From Chlamydiae bacterium CG10_big_fil_rev_8_21_14_0_10_42_34 (lineage in GTDB: Bacteria; Chlamydiota; Chlamydiia; Chlamydiales; SM23-39), in the NCBI GenBank assembly GCA_002773795.1, contig PFAD01000008.1:382323-446322 (forward strand): 64,000 nt of DNA, given 5' to 3'. This document shows positions 41,358 to 49,838 of this stretch, one piece after another; positions within the stretch are counted from its first letter, which is position 1, and each line of letters starts with the position of its first letter. The notes beneath the pieces were generated by a model that had not been told where the DNA came from, ran no database searches, and worked only from the letters and a program-made list of their open reading frames with translations. Position numbers and translations under genes: made by a program.

Positions 41358-42179
41358 CTACTTATATTCTTCAGAATATTCTTGTGATCGCTTTGCTGCA
41401 GCTTCTATGACAGATTGAAAATGTGAGTCGATTTGAAGCGCGTTCATCTCTTTGAAACCGGCTTCTGTCGTCCCATTAGGCACAGCAATTTGCTGAATGA
41501 GGGTTTGAGGACTTTTCCCTTTTAAAATGAGCTTTGCTGCGCCATAAAATGTTTGTGCAGCCATTTTAAGAGACTTTTCATAAGCAATGCCGTGTTTTTC
41601 ACCCACTTTCGCCATCGCTTCAATCAATCGAAAGATAAATCCAGGTCCACTCCCCGAAATCCCGAGAGAAATATCGGTCAGATTTTCAGGCATTTCAACA
41701 ATTTGTCCCATACATGAAAAAAGGAGATTTGACATGCTCTGAAATTCAACGGTTGGGTTGGGAGAAAAAGTAAACACACTCATCCCCTCTCCGACTGCTG
41801 AACACAAGTTTGGCATGACGCGCAAAATAGGCATCTTATCCCCTAAAAATTTTTGATAGTAGGCGATCTTTAGCCCCGACATGATTGAGATGATCATTTT
41901 TGATTCATCAACCTTTAATCGGGCCATTTCTTTGAGGACGGTTTCTGCTTGGCTTGGCCTTACTGCCAGGAGGATGACATCACTTTTTTTAAGAAGATTT
42001 TCTAAACTTGTAGAGGTAATGCCAAATTCCTTTTCAGCTTCCCTCATTTTGTCCCGATCTTTCCTAGTAAATAAAATTTGAGAACGGGGAATTAGCTTTG
42101 ATTGGATGATCGCTTTGCAAATGACTTGGCCCATGTGGCCAAAGCCGATAAATCCTAGGTGGTAATCAGAAATCTTCAT
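41358..42179 (-). CDS. proC: Pyrroline-5-carboxylate reductase family protein
   Basis: 273 residues. ProC reduces pyrroline-5-carboxylate to proline with NAD(P)H. Visible: Rossmann GFIGFGHMGQVICKAI, VILLAVRPSQAETVL and the signature VPNGTTEAGFKEMNALQID with GSGPGFIFRLIEAMAKVG. The active-site residues of the family appear present. No other proline gene is close, so salvage of a host-derived precursor is possible (inference). It is divergent from the MFS-HEAT operon. The 134 bp separating it from trxB hold a 6-bp stem without a T-run. Confidence 0.88.
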   Translation of the reverse strand: MKISDYHLGFIGFGHMGQVICKAIIQSKLIPRSQILFTRKDRDKMREAEKEFGITSTSLENLLKKSDVILLAVRPSQAETVLKEMARLKVDESKMIISIMSGLKIAYYQKFLGDKMPILRVMPNLCSAVGEGMSVFTFSPNPTVEFQSMSNLLFSCMGQIVEMPENLTDISLGISGSGPGFIFRLIEAMAKVGEKHGIAYEKSLKMAAQTFYGAAKLILKGKSPQTLIQQIAVPNGTTEAGFKEMNALQIDSHFQSVIEAAAKRSQEYSEEYK

Positions 42180-42251
42180 AATTTTTAAATTACTGAAAAA
42201 AAAAATTTTAGCCTAGGGAAATTCTTAGATAAAAATCCCATATACCGTACA

Positions 42252-45053
42252 ATGTGGCTTATTATTTCGAGGGGGGAATTGTTAAAGATATTTCATAAAG
42301 CTTTTGGTCTTTATTCAGGCGAGGGAGCGCATGCTTTTCGCTTTGCCCGATTGGCCATTCTTTGGGCCTTCGGCAGCTCCTGCTTAGACACACTTAGCGA
42401 CGGCCTTTTCCTCGAAAAAATCGGCGCCGATTCGCTCCCTACCATCTACATGCTTATTGCTTTAGGGATGATCACTGTCTCTTCTTTAGTTCTCTACAGC
42501 CTCAGCATTACGAGCCCTTATCGGATTTTACTGACAGCTCTCGCCATGGGCGTTGGCATCTGTTTTACCGCAGCCTTTTTAGTAGGATCGGCGCCCCCGA
42601 ACTGGATTTGGTATGGGCTTAAAATAGCCTCCCGGATGTTTTTTGCCGTGATGATCGCCTGCTCTTGGACATTTATCGACCAATATCACGACCTTCAAGA
42701 TGCGAAAAGGGTCTATTCGATCTACAGCGCTGCCTACTTTTTTGGGACCATCATATCAGGAACTGCCATCAATTTATTTCTTGACACAGTCGGCTTTTCA
42801 GCTCTTTTGATTGCAGCTGCTGTCTCAATTGCCTCGGCGATGGTCCAAGCTCGAGGTATCGCCCATAATGTAAAAGCGGTCCATGACGATACAATCGAAG
42901 GTGTCTTCACCGCAAACCGCGGCTCTTTTTCCTCAGTGGTTCAACTAATCTGTAGATCCCGCTTTGCCACGACACTTTTGCTATTAAGCCTCTTCATTCA
43001 GCTCATGTGGACAACAACAGAATTCAACTACATGGAGAGCATCACCGACCACTTTAAAAGTAATCCTTCAAGCGCAACCATTGCTGAGTTTTTAGGTAAA
43101 TGTAGGGCGACAATCTCTTTTTGTAATATCTTAGTCGGCGTATTTCTCTATAGCAGACTCATTCGCAGAGCTGGATTGCAAAACGTAGTCTTACTCACCC
43201 CCCTCTTCTATCTCGCCGTTTATTCAGTCTGGGTTTGGTACGATTCGATGGCCCTAGCGGTCTTAGGGCTTGTCGCAGTTGATGGAGTTTTGTTTACCGT
43301 AGAAGACAACTGTTTCAACCTCCTGTCGAATGCAGTTCCCACAAAACTAAAATCGAGAGTTCGGATCATTAACGACTCCTTTTTTGAGCCCATCGGGATG
43401 TTGCTCAGCTCACTTCTCCTTTTCTGCGTAGACTCGGGGAGCAAATGGCTTGGCCTTGTCCTTACGATTGCAGCCCTTACCTTAACACTCATTATTCGAG
43501 CCATCTACTCGCAGTCGATCCTTACTAATTTGAAAGAAAATGCTGTCCACTTTGAAAGAAATCTTAAGTCCTGGTTTGCAACACTGACACGTCGCGAGCA
43601 AAAAGAGGCAAAAAAAGACATATTAGATACGCTTAAGTTTGGCAACTCAGAAGAAATTCAGCTCCTAGCCATCGAATCTCTCTTTCAACTTGGAGAAAGT
43701 CTCCCTCATGTTATTACAACAGTAAAGCGATTTGGAACCGTTGCTAAAATCCACTTCCTCAGACTTTTGGATGCAAGCCCATTCGGAAACGACGCCCGCG
43801 TAATCGAAATGATCGACTCCTGGACGAATGAAAACGAATCGATTGAGCTTGCAAAATGGGCCAATTTCTACCTTGCAAAACGGGGCCTTCACCACCCAGA
43901 AAAAGTGGAAGATGACCTCGATGAAGACGATCTTTTCTTACGGGGTGCTGCCATCTTAACAATGAAAAAGTCTTTGGCCAATCAATCCCTAGACTACATT
44001 GCTTTAAACCGAACAATTGCAGCAAAAAAACTTGATTTGATGCTCAAGTCTGAAAGAATCGATGAGATTAGAATGGGTCTTGATATCTTGGCAGAAGAGA
44101 GCCACTTTGAAGCCGCAGAACGTGCGCTCCCCTACTTAAGCCATGAGGCGATCTTAGTTAAAAGAGCGGCAGCTCGCTGCGTGGCTCGCTTAGCTGATAA
44201 GAAATTAGCGCGCCACACGCCTAGACTCATCGAAGAGTTAGAAGCTGCGAGAGACAACATCTTTCGCCTGTCGATTCTCGATGCCCTTGGTAAAATTGCC
44301 GATTCAACAACGACCAAAGAGATCCTTTTGGCAAGCATCCATTTCCGCCCCAATGAAAGGAGACGAACGGAAGCAATTATTGTTCAAATGGGTCTTAAGA
44401 TCGTCCCGCTCCTTTTGAGTCTGACAAAAGACATCTCTTTACCTGAGCGTGCACGCATTTTAGCTGGAAAAATCTTAGGCAGACTGGCTCTTCCCCAGTT
44501 GCAAGCAAACCTTATTGATATTCTCGATATTGAAATCGAACGGGCCTATTTCTATTTTTACTTTGGTCATACAATCCAAAATCAACATCCCCTTCTCGAT
44601 TTAGAGATGCTCCAAAGCGCCCTATTAACTGGCTATCAGTCGGTGATTGACTTCATCATCCACTTACTTGGCGCAGCAGGGTCATTGGAAGATCCGGAAC
44701 TCCTCGTAAGAGCGCTCCACAGCCGCAATGCAAAAATCCACTCCCATGCGGTTGAAAGTCTTGAAAAAACATGTGATTTGAGGATCTTTAAACTCATCGC
44801 TCCTCTTGTCGATGATATGCCTTTAGAAGAAAAGATGGCAGCTTGCCTAGATTGGCAAGGAGATTACCCAAAACTTACACTCTCCGAGCTACTTGGCAAA
44901 CTCGATCAATCGCCATCGCTATTCGATAAAATAGTTGCCGTAAGACTTAAAGCGAAACTCCAAATGCCAAACTGGAGACAGCAGCTAAGAGAACAGATGA
45001 AACACTCTGATGAAACCTTTCACCAATTTGCATATGAGCTACTAGAAACATGA
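42252..45053 (+). CDS. ATP/ADP-translocase-like MFS protein fused to HEAT repeats
   Basis: 933 residues. The N-terminal half (about 20-430) has about 10-12 membrane helices in the nucleotide-transporter (NTT/MFS) pattern, starting LKIFHKAFGLYSGEGAHAF. The C-terminal half (about 440-933) is a soluble alpha-solenoid of HEAT-like repeats (VKRAAARCVARLADKKLARH, FRLSILDALGKIADSTTTKE). The recalled homologue is C. trachomatis CT234, a membrane protein of unknown transport function beside CT235. The ATG at 42252 lacks a ribosome-binding site; GAGGGGGG lies ahead of a TTG at 42279 that would remove nine residues and fits the family start better. First gene of an operon; overlaps the next gene by ATGA. 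Confidence 0.82.
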   Translation: MWLIISRGELLKIFHKAFGLYSGEGAHAFRFARLAILWAFGSSCLDTLSDGLFLEKIGADSLPTIYMLIALGMITVSSLVLYSLSITSPYRILLTALAMGVGICFTAAFLVGSAPPNWIWYGLKIASRMFFAVMIACSWTFIDQYHDLQDAKRVYSIYSAAYFFGTIISGTAINLFLDTVGFSALLIAAAVSIASAMVQARGIAHNVKAVHDDTIEGVFTANRGSFSSVVQLICRSRFATTLLLLSLFIQLMWTTTEFNYMESITDHFKSNPSSATIAEFLGKCRATISFCNILVGVFLYSRLIRRAGLQNVVLLTPLFYLAVYSVWVWYDSMALAVLGLVAVDGVLFTVEDNCFNLLSNAVPTKLKSRVRIINDSFFEPIGMLLSSLLLFCVDSGSKWLGLVLTIAALTLTLIIRAIYSQSILTNLKENAVHFERNLKSWFATLTRREQKEAKKDILDTLKFGNSEEIQLLAIESLFQLGESLPHVITTVKRFGTVAKIHFLRLLDASPFGNDARVIEMIDSWTNENESIELAKWANFYLAKRGLHHPEKVEDDLDEDDLFLRGAAILTMKKSLANQSLDYIALNRTIAAKKLDLMLKSERIDEIRMGLDILAEESHFEAAERALPYLSHEAILVKRAAARCVARLADKKLARHTPRLIEELEAARDNIFRLSILDALGKIADSTTTKEILLASIHFRPNERRRTEAIIVQMGLKIVPLLLSLTKDISLPERARILAGKILGRLALPQLQANLIDILDIEIERAYFYFYFGHTIQNQHPLLDLEMLQSALLTGYQSVIDFIIHLLGAAGSLEDPELLVRALHSRNAKIHSHAVESLEKTCDLRIFKLIAPLVDDMPLEEKMAACLDWQGDYPKLTLSELLGKLDQSPSLFDKIVAVRLKAKLQMPNWRQQLREQMKHSDETFHQFAYELLET

Positions 45054-45466
45054 AGAGCCTAATTGAAAAAGCTTTCTTTTTAAAAAAAATGCGCCTCTTT
45101 AGCGAGCTTGATCTCGAGCTGCTCTTAGCTGTCGCAGAAAAGCTGCATGAAGATGAGTATGATAAAGACGAAAAAGTCTTTACTCCCGGCCAAGTTGCAA
45201 ACCGGATCTATCTCATTGCAGAAGGGACTGTACAGATCTTCAATGAGCAAAAAAAATCTCACTGCGATCTTCATGCAGGCGACTATTTTGGAGATGAGTC
45301 CCTATTCAATGAAAATCCACGCAGCTATGCAGCGACTTGTAAGACGAATACACTTTTTTACACAATCTCTAGAAGCCACCTTCTTTCAATTATCTCAGAG
45401 TGCCCATCCGTTGCGGTCACTTTATTGCAGTCCTATTCACAGCTTCTCCCGTGTAGGCACCCATGA
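45050..45466 (+). CDS. Cyclic-nucleotide-binding-domain protein
   Basis: 138 residues, a single Crp/cNMP domain: FSELDLELLLAVAEKL, KDEKVFTPGQVANRIYLIAE, GTVQIFNEQKK and the phosphate-binding cassette YFGDESLFNENPRSYAATC. The usual Arg of the cassette is present as R within NPRSYAA. There is no DNA-binding domain, so it is a sensor or regulatory subunit rather than a transcription factor. The recalled homologue is CT235. It is translationally coupled by ATGA on both sides, between the transporter-HEAT fusion and the HAMP protein, and is the likely ligand-sensing part of that operon. Confidence 0.85.
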   Translation: MKSLIEKAFFLKKMRLFSELDLELLLAVAEKLHEDEYDKDEKVFTPGQVANRIYLIAEGTVQIFNEQKKSHCDLHAGDYFGDESLFNENPRSYAATCKTNTLFYTISRSHLLSIISECPSVAVTLLQSYSQLLPCRHP

Positions 45467-46473
45467 AAATTAGGACAAGGCTTCTCTTTTTTCTCCTCCC
45501 AACACTTGCCTGCAATTTTGCATTGGTCATCATGCTGCTTGCTTACAACTGGATTGGAGAAACTGCGAGTAAAAAATTCCATGTGAGCCTTTTCCTTATT
45601 ATTATCTGTGCAATTTTTACAATTGTACTAACAGTTGCATCGCTCTTTGTCATCGCAAATAAAATTTCAAGACCGGTACAAAAACTCAATAACTCGGCTC
45701 TTGCCATTGCAGCAGGACAATACGGCGAATCGATCCAAGTGAAAGGACCCAAAGAGATCGTAGAACTTGCAAATACACTCAATACTATGAGTGAGTGCCT
45801 TTACGAGAACATCAACCGCCTTAAAGAAAACTCCCTTCTCAGAGAAAGGATGTATGGTGAGTATGAGTGCGCCATGCTCTTACAACATATGATGCTTCAA
45901 AAAAATATTGATGATTGTAGATCAGATGCAGTGGCCATCAAGTCGATCACCCTTTTTTCGGAGGAACCAAAAGGACTTCTTCTCGACTTCCCCAAACCTC
46001 CGAATCTGCCCCCTTTAGCCAATGAAGACGATCTATTCCATATTCACATGGCTGAAGCTGAAGAAGAGGGCTTTGAAGGGATGTATCAGCTCCTCACCGA
46101 ATATAAGCGGGCAAGAGAGACCCACACCCATACATCATTGATCTTAGATCGGAACACATCAACCCTTCAGATCAAAGGGCCCCATATCCCATTAATCTGG
46201 TCCCTCGACGACCATAAATTCCTTGAACCTGCCAACGGGCTCCTCAAAGTAGACTCAGGAGACTACCTGTTCCTCTTCAACCAAGGCCTTTTACGCTTCT
46301 ACAAAGGGCAAAAGCAGATCACAGAGCTCATCTCCAAGGTCCTTAAAGTATTTGCCTCAGACGGCTTAGAAACAACCGCCGCAATGCTTCACAAAGAGCT
46401 CTCCTTCGCCACTAAGCGTAAAGACCTTGAAGAAGACATCCACCTTCTTTGCTTCCAAATCCTAACCCCTTAA
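45463..46473 (+). CDS. HAMP protein with degenerate RsbU/SpoIIE-type phosphatase domain
   Basis: 336 residues. Two N-terminal membrane helices (about 7-27 and 43-66) bracket a very short outer loop; then comes a HAMP domain (ANKISRPVQKLNNSALAIAA, ELANTLNTMSECL) and a coiled linker. The C-terminal part aligns by eye with PPM/SpoIIE phosphatases, but the metal-binding motifs are altered: the usual LYTDGL position reads LFNQGLL (GDYLFLFNQGLLRF), and the DDxT end reads EEDIHLLCF. The protein is probably catalytically dead. Third gene of the operon, coupled to the cNMP-binding gene by ATGA. An adaptor or anti-sigma-type switch is the best inference. Confidence 0.72.
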   Translation: MKIRTRLLFFLLPTLACNFALVIMLLAYNWIGETASKKFHVSLFLIIICAIFTIVLTVASLFVIANKISRPVQKLNNSALAIAAGQYGESIQVKGPKEIVELANTLNTMSECLYENINRLKENSLLRERMYGEYECAMLLQHMMLQKNIDDCRSDAVAIKSITLFSEEPKGLLLDFPKPPNLPPLANEDDLFHIHMAEAEEEGFEGMYQLLTEYKRARETHTHTSLILDRNTSTLQIKGPHIPLIWSLDDHKFLEPANGLLKVDSGDYLFLFNQGLLRFYKGQKQITELISKVLKVFASDGLETTAAMLHKELSFATKRKDLEEDIHLLCFQILTP

Positions 46474-46559
46474 TAACCAACACAATCCTATTGAAGAACT
46501 CCTCCCTCAAAGGGAGCTGCCCGTTCAATAATATTATATACATTATATAGTAAATATAT

Positions 46560-46565
46560 TATAAT
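46560..46565 (+). promoter_or_regulatory. AT-rich promoter of the 414-residue orphan gene
   Basis: TATAAT (46560-46565, inside ATTATAATATA) with TATACA (46537-46542) 17 bp upstream as -35. The start of transcription would fall at about 46572, three bases before the ATG at 46575, so the mRNA would be nearly leaderless. The surrounding 45 bp are almost pure A/T. Confidence 0.5.
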
Positions 46566-46574
46566 ATATGTAAT

Positions 46575-47819
46575 ATGATTAATAAATTAAACGATTTAGC
46601 AAATCAATACATTAGTGAAATTGAGATACACGTTAAGGCCCGTGGCTCAAAAACGTGCACAATTTTCACTCGCGCGCTCAGATGGATCTACCATACTGTC
46701 TGCAAATGCCTTGCCGAAAAAAGCTTAAAAAAAATTGTCCTCAAGGGCGGCCTAGATACAAAAACATATCACTTAGCTCTCAAAAGTTTAGGGATTGAAT
46801 CCAAAAACCCATATAAAGCCCTTAAATTAGAAGTAGAATACGCTTTGATTCAAGCATTTGGCCCGGATCTTTTTTCTAATCCGGAAAATCTACTTTCTCT
46901 CCTTGCGGTTGCCAAGCTGATAGATCAGAAGCTTATCGCATTACAAGAAATTAACCAGTTATTTCCTGAAGGGAAAAAAATCCTTCCGACAGGTTTGGAA
47001 AAAATAGATAAGTTTAGAACTGCGATCGCCTCAATCATCGAAATAGATTGGAAAAGTGAAAAAGTGGTTTTTCAAATCATTGATGAGATCGTGAATGCCC
47101 ATGTCCTTCAAAAAATACAAAAGCTCGAAAACGAAGTATCCTTTGCTATCTTTTCTGAAGCAAAAAGTCAGCCTAACAATGAAATTTTAATGCGCTTAGC
47201 AAGATTTTTAGCAAGGCCTGGAATACTCACTAACAAATTGAACGATCTTTCTTCATATTTAAGCCATACAAGTTTTCCTCAAATAAAATCTGCATTTGAT
47301 CATTTAAGTTCGGCAAAGAAAAAAATCAGAGCTTCGGAAATACTTAAAAAACAGAGTTATGCCTTACTAAACGCCCCAAAGGGGGTCATTAAATATATTA
47401 GTCAGCTCCATGCAATCGATGCACTTGGGGTAAATTTTGAAGATCTAGAGCGAGCAGGCCAGATCATAAATCAGCTAATCGCAATTGACAAAGATCAGTT
47501 TGAAAAAGACTTCAACACTTGGATAGAACAAGTCAAAAAAAATCGAAATATTTGTGGGATCACCCACTTTTGCATCTACAAAGCCACACAAGATTTTCAA
47601 AAAATCTACAAAAAAGAAATCTCTTACAAAGGGAAAATCTACCAATTCTTAATCGATGAAATTAAGAAATCACCATCCGAAATGGTGATGAAATATGCGA
47701 AGCAATTATACCGAAACAACTTGAAGAATCGGGAATTTGGCAGTGAAAACACGCCTGTAAAAACTCAAGCAAAGCCTCTCGTTTCCTTCAAACCTTTGGC
47801 TTTTGTTCCTGTCTTTTAA
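46575..47819 (+). CDS. Orphan helical protein of unknown function
   Basis: 414 residues; family not recognised. Lys/Ile/Leu/Asn-rich, predominantly helical, no signal peptide and no clear membrane helix. Helices such as LEVEYALIQAFGPDLF, LLSLLAVAKLIDQKLIALQE and FEKDFNTWIEQVKKNRNI suggest a soluble alpha-rich protein. It lies between the transporter-HEAT operon and acpP, a place where Chlamydia has no such gene as I recall, so it is an accessory insertion. Composition is more AT-rich than its neighbours and no ribosome-binding site precedes the ATG. Similar lifestyle-related orphans in Chlamydiae are often effectors, but nothing here proves that. Confidence 0.65.
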   Translation: MINKLNDLANQYISEIEIHVKARGSKTCTIFTRALRWIYHTVCKCLAEKSLKKIVLKGGLDTKTYHLALKSLGIESKNPYKALKLEVEYALIQAFGPDLFSNPENLLSLLAVAKLIDQKLIALQEINQLFPEGKKILPTGLEKIDKFRTAIASIIEIDWKSEKVVFQIIDEIVNAHVLQKIQKLENEVSFAIFSEAKSQPNNEILMRLARFLARPGILTNKLNDLSSYLSHTSFPQIKSAFDHLSSAKKKIRASEILKKQSYALLNAPKGVIKYISQLHAIDALGVNFEDLERAGQIINQLIAIDKDQFEKDFNTWIEQVKKNRNICGITHFCIYKATQDFQKIYKKEISYKGKIYQFLIDEIKKSPSEMVMKYAKQLYRNNLKNREFGSENTPVKTQAKPLVSFKPLAFVPVF

Positions 47820-47838
47820 TTTGTTTTAATGGCTTTAT

Positions 47839-47866
47839 AAAAAAAGGCCAACAAATCTTGTTGGCC
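47839..47866 (-). terminator. Intrinsic terminator of the fatty-acid operon
   Basis: Stem GGCCAACA / TGTTGGCC (8 bp, 5-nt loop, 47846-47866). Read on the minus strand it is followed by TTTTTTT (47839-47845), so it terminates acpP. On the plus strand a run of A precedes it and only TCTT follows, so it is at most weak for the orphan gene. Confidence 0.85.
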
Positions 47867-47903
47867 TCTTAAAAAAATATCCTTTAAGGATTAGACTTGA
47901 AGT

Positions 47904-48143
47904 TTATGCGTTGACTTTACGCTTTTCGATATAGCTGACGACATCGCCAACTGTTTTGAGCTTTTCAGCATCTTCTTCTGAAATCTCAAACCCAAATCTT
48001 TCTTCAAAAGTCATGATTAATTCAGTGAGATCGAGTGAGTCTGCGTTGAGATCTTCAACGAAAGACTTTTCTAAAGTCACATCTGCAACATCAACTCCCA
48101 ACTGTTCAACGATGATGTCCATCACTTCTTTCTGTATTGTCAT
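47904..48143 (-). CDS. acpP: Acyl carrier protein
   Basis: 79 residues, the typical ACP size. The phosphopantetheine serine lies in [13 protein letters not shown]; the acidic helices are as expected (LVMTFEE-type [21 protein letters not shown]). It carries growing acyl chains in fatty-acid and lipid A synthesis. AAGGA precedes the ATG by 5 nt. Last gene of the fabH-fabD-fabG-acpP minus-strand operon (recalled as CT239-CT236). Confidence 0.97.
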   Translation of the reverse strand: MTIQKEVMDIIVEQLGVDVADVTLEKSFVEDLNADSLDLTELIMTFEERFGFEISEEDAEKLKTVGDVVSYIEKRKVNA

Positions 48144-48175
48144 AAATTCCTTCTTGTTTTTTCTCTAAATAAGCC

Positions 48176-48931
48176 TTAAATGACCATTCCACCGTCAACG
48201 GTCAGTACTTGACCCGTGACATAACTTGCTAAATCGCTTGCTAAGTAAAGAGCGGCGTTTGCAATATCAAGCGGCTGCCCGATTCTAGCAAGTGGAACTT
48301 TTGCAATAATTGCTTCCTTAACAGCCGGAGCTAGTGCGTCTGTCATTTGTGTTTCTATATAACCTGGGGCTATACAATTGGCTCGAATTCCACGACTTGC
48401 AAACTCTTTGGCAAGCGACTTGGTCAGCCCAATCATCCCCGATTTCGATGCAGCATAGTTTACCTGTCCCGCATTTCCTGTCAAACCAATGACTGATGAA
48501 ATGTTGATGATACAGCCGCTGCGTGCCTTCATCATAGGACGCGATAATGCTCGGCAAGTATTATAAACAGATTTTAAATTCACGTCGATAACAAGATCCC
48601 AGTCCTCTTCGCTCATCTTCATAAGAAGACCGTCTCGAGTGATCCCAGCGTTATTGACTAAAATGTCTACTTTCCCAAAGTCCTTTAAGATGGAAGCGAT
48701 TGCTTCATCTACCTCTTTTGTCTTAGAGACATCGAGCAGGAAGCTGATCGCCTTTTGCTCTGAATTAGACCTGCTTTGTTGTATCTCTTCAATCGCCTGA
48801 TCAGCCCGGCTCTGGTTGGTTCCAAAAATAATCACATCGGCGCCAGCTTGTGCGTATAAGCAGGCAATCGCCTTGCCAATCCCCGCTGTACCGCCTGTAA
48901 TAATCGCCGTTTTTCCCTTAAGTAGTTGCAT
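48176..48931 (-). CDS. fabG: 3-oxoacyl-[ACP] reductase FabG
   Basis: 251 residues from the ATG at 48931, which overlaps the end of fabD by 14 bp and has GGAG 7 nt upstream; a TTG at 48952 is rejected. FabG reduces 3-ketoacyl-ACP with NADPH. Visible: IITGGTAGIGKAIACLYA, NNAGITRDGLLMKMSEEDWD, the catalytic INISSVIGLTGNAGQVNYAA with YxxxK as YAASKSG, and C-terminal YVTGQVLTVDGGMVI. Second-to-last gene of the operon. Confidence 0.96.
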   Translation of the reverse strand: MQLLKGKTAIITGGTAGIGKAIACLYAQAGADVIIFGTNQSRADQAIEEIQQSRSNSEQKAISFLLDVSKTKEVDEAIASILKDFGKVDILVNNAGITRDGLLMKMSEEDWDLVIDVNLKSVYNTCRALSRPMMKARSGCIINISSVIGLTGNAGQVNYAASKSGMIGLTKSLAKEFASRGIRANCIAPGYIETQMTDALAPAVKEAIIAKVPLARIGQPLDIANAALYLASDLASYVTGQVLTVDGGMVI

Positions 48932-49838
48932 GAGCGAGCTCCAGATCGGCAACCTTATCGACTGAAAAAGTAGAAAGGATCCCCATTTTTTTATTCAAAC
49001 CGGCAAGCGTTTTACCACACCCGATTTCCACAAAATGCTCAATACCAGCTTCTTTCATTGCCTCAATTCCTTGCTCCCAGCGAACAGATTGGGTCACCTG
49101 GCAGATAAGATTGCTCCGAATTTCTTCGATTTCTTTGACGAATCCCCCTGGGACATTCATCACAAACTCAACAGAACTTGCTGTGACAGGAGCTCTTTCA
49201 ACAAACGGGGCAAGCCCTTGTTGCGCAGAGTCCATCAAGCCACTATGAAAGGCTCCATGAACAGAAAGGGGGATAACCCGTCTCGCGCCACACTCTTTCA
49301 AAGTGTTAGTTGCTTTTTCAACGCCCTCTTTGGTCCCAGAAATTACTGTTTGGCCAGGGGCGTTATAATTGGCAACCCAAACGTCTTTTAATCCCTTTAC
49401 TGCAGCCTCTATACCTAATGCATCTAGCCCAAGGACAGCCGCCATTGTGCCTGAAGTCTTTTCACAAGCTTCATTCATTAGGCGCGCACGCTCTTTAACC
49501 AGCATTAAGGTCTCGGCAAAACTTAATCTTCCCGACGCACATAGAGCTGTATACTCACCTAAACTCAATCCCGCGCAAACTGTCGGCTTAAGATCGGGCA
49601 ATTGCTGCTGAATCGTCCTTAAAATGGCGATACTTGTCACAAAGATCGCAAGCTGGCTATGTTTCGTTTGGGTCAGAAGTTCGACAGGGCCTTCAAAGAT
49701 TATTTTCGAAAGGCTGTACCCAAGGAGCTCGTCCGCTTCTTGAAATGTCTCTTTTGCAACAAGGAAAGAATCGTAAAAATCTTTCCCCATCCCAACATAC
49801 TGGGCGCCTTGTCCTGGAAAAATAAATGCTCGCTTCAT
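48918..49838 (-). CDS. fabD: Malonyl-CoA:ACP transacylase FabD
   Basis: 306 residues. FabD loads malonyl groups on ACP. Visible: FPGQGAQYVGMGKDFYDS, the nucleophile elbow GLSLGEYTAL and the catalytic His in VHGAFHSGLM. It overlaps fabH by ATGA upstream and fabG by 14 bp downstream, consistent with coupled expression of the operon. Confidence 0.95.
   Translation of the reverse strand: MKRAFIFPGQGAQYVGMGKDFYDSFLVAKETFQEADELLGYSLSKIIFEGPVELLTQTKHSQLAIFVTSIAILRTIQQQLPDLKPTVCAGLSLGEYTALCASGRLSFAETLMLVKERARLMNEACEKTSGTMAAVLGLDALGIEAAVKGLKDVWVANYNAPGQTVISGTKEGVEKATNTLKECGARRVIPLSVHGAFHSGLMDSAQQGLAPFVERAPVTASSVEFVMNVPGGFVKEIEEIRSNLICQVTQSVRWEQGIEAMKEAGIEHFVEIGCGKTLAGLNKKMGILSTFSVDKVADLELAHATT

Noticed and set aside
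46500-46520. CTCCCT-CAA-AGGGAG hairpin between the HAMP gene and the orphan gene
   Set aside because: Stem of six with a three-base loop and no T-run after it on either strand; not credible as a terminator.
46521-46574. Nearly pure A/T stretch as a possible origin unwinding element
   Set aside because: No DnaA boxes around it; better explained as promoter and spacer of the orphan gene.
24381-47819. Homology between the 972-residue and 414-residue orphan proteins
   Set aside because: Only composition and promoter style are shared; no residue pattern could be aligned by eye.
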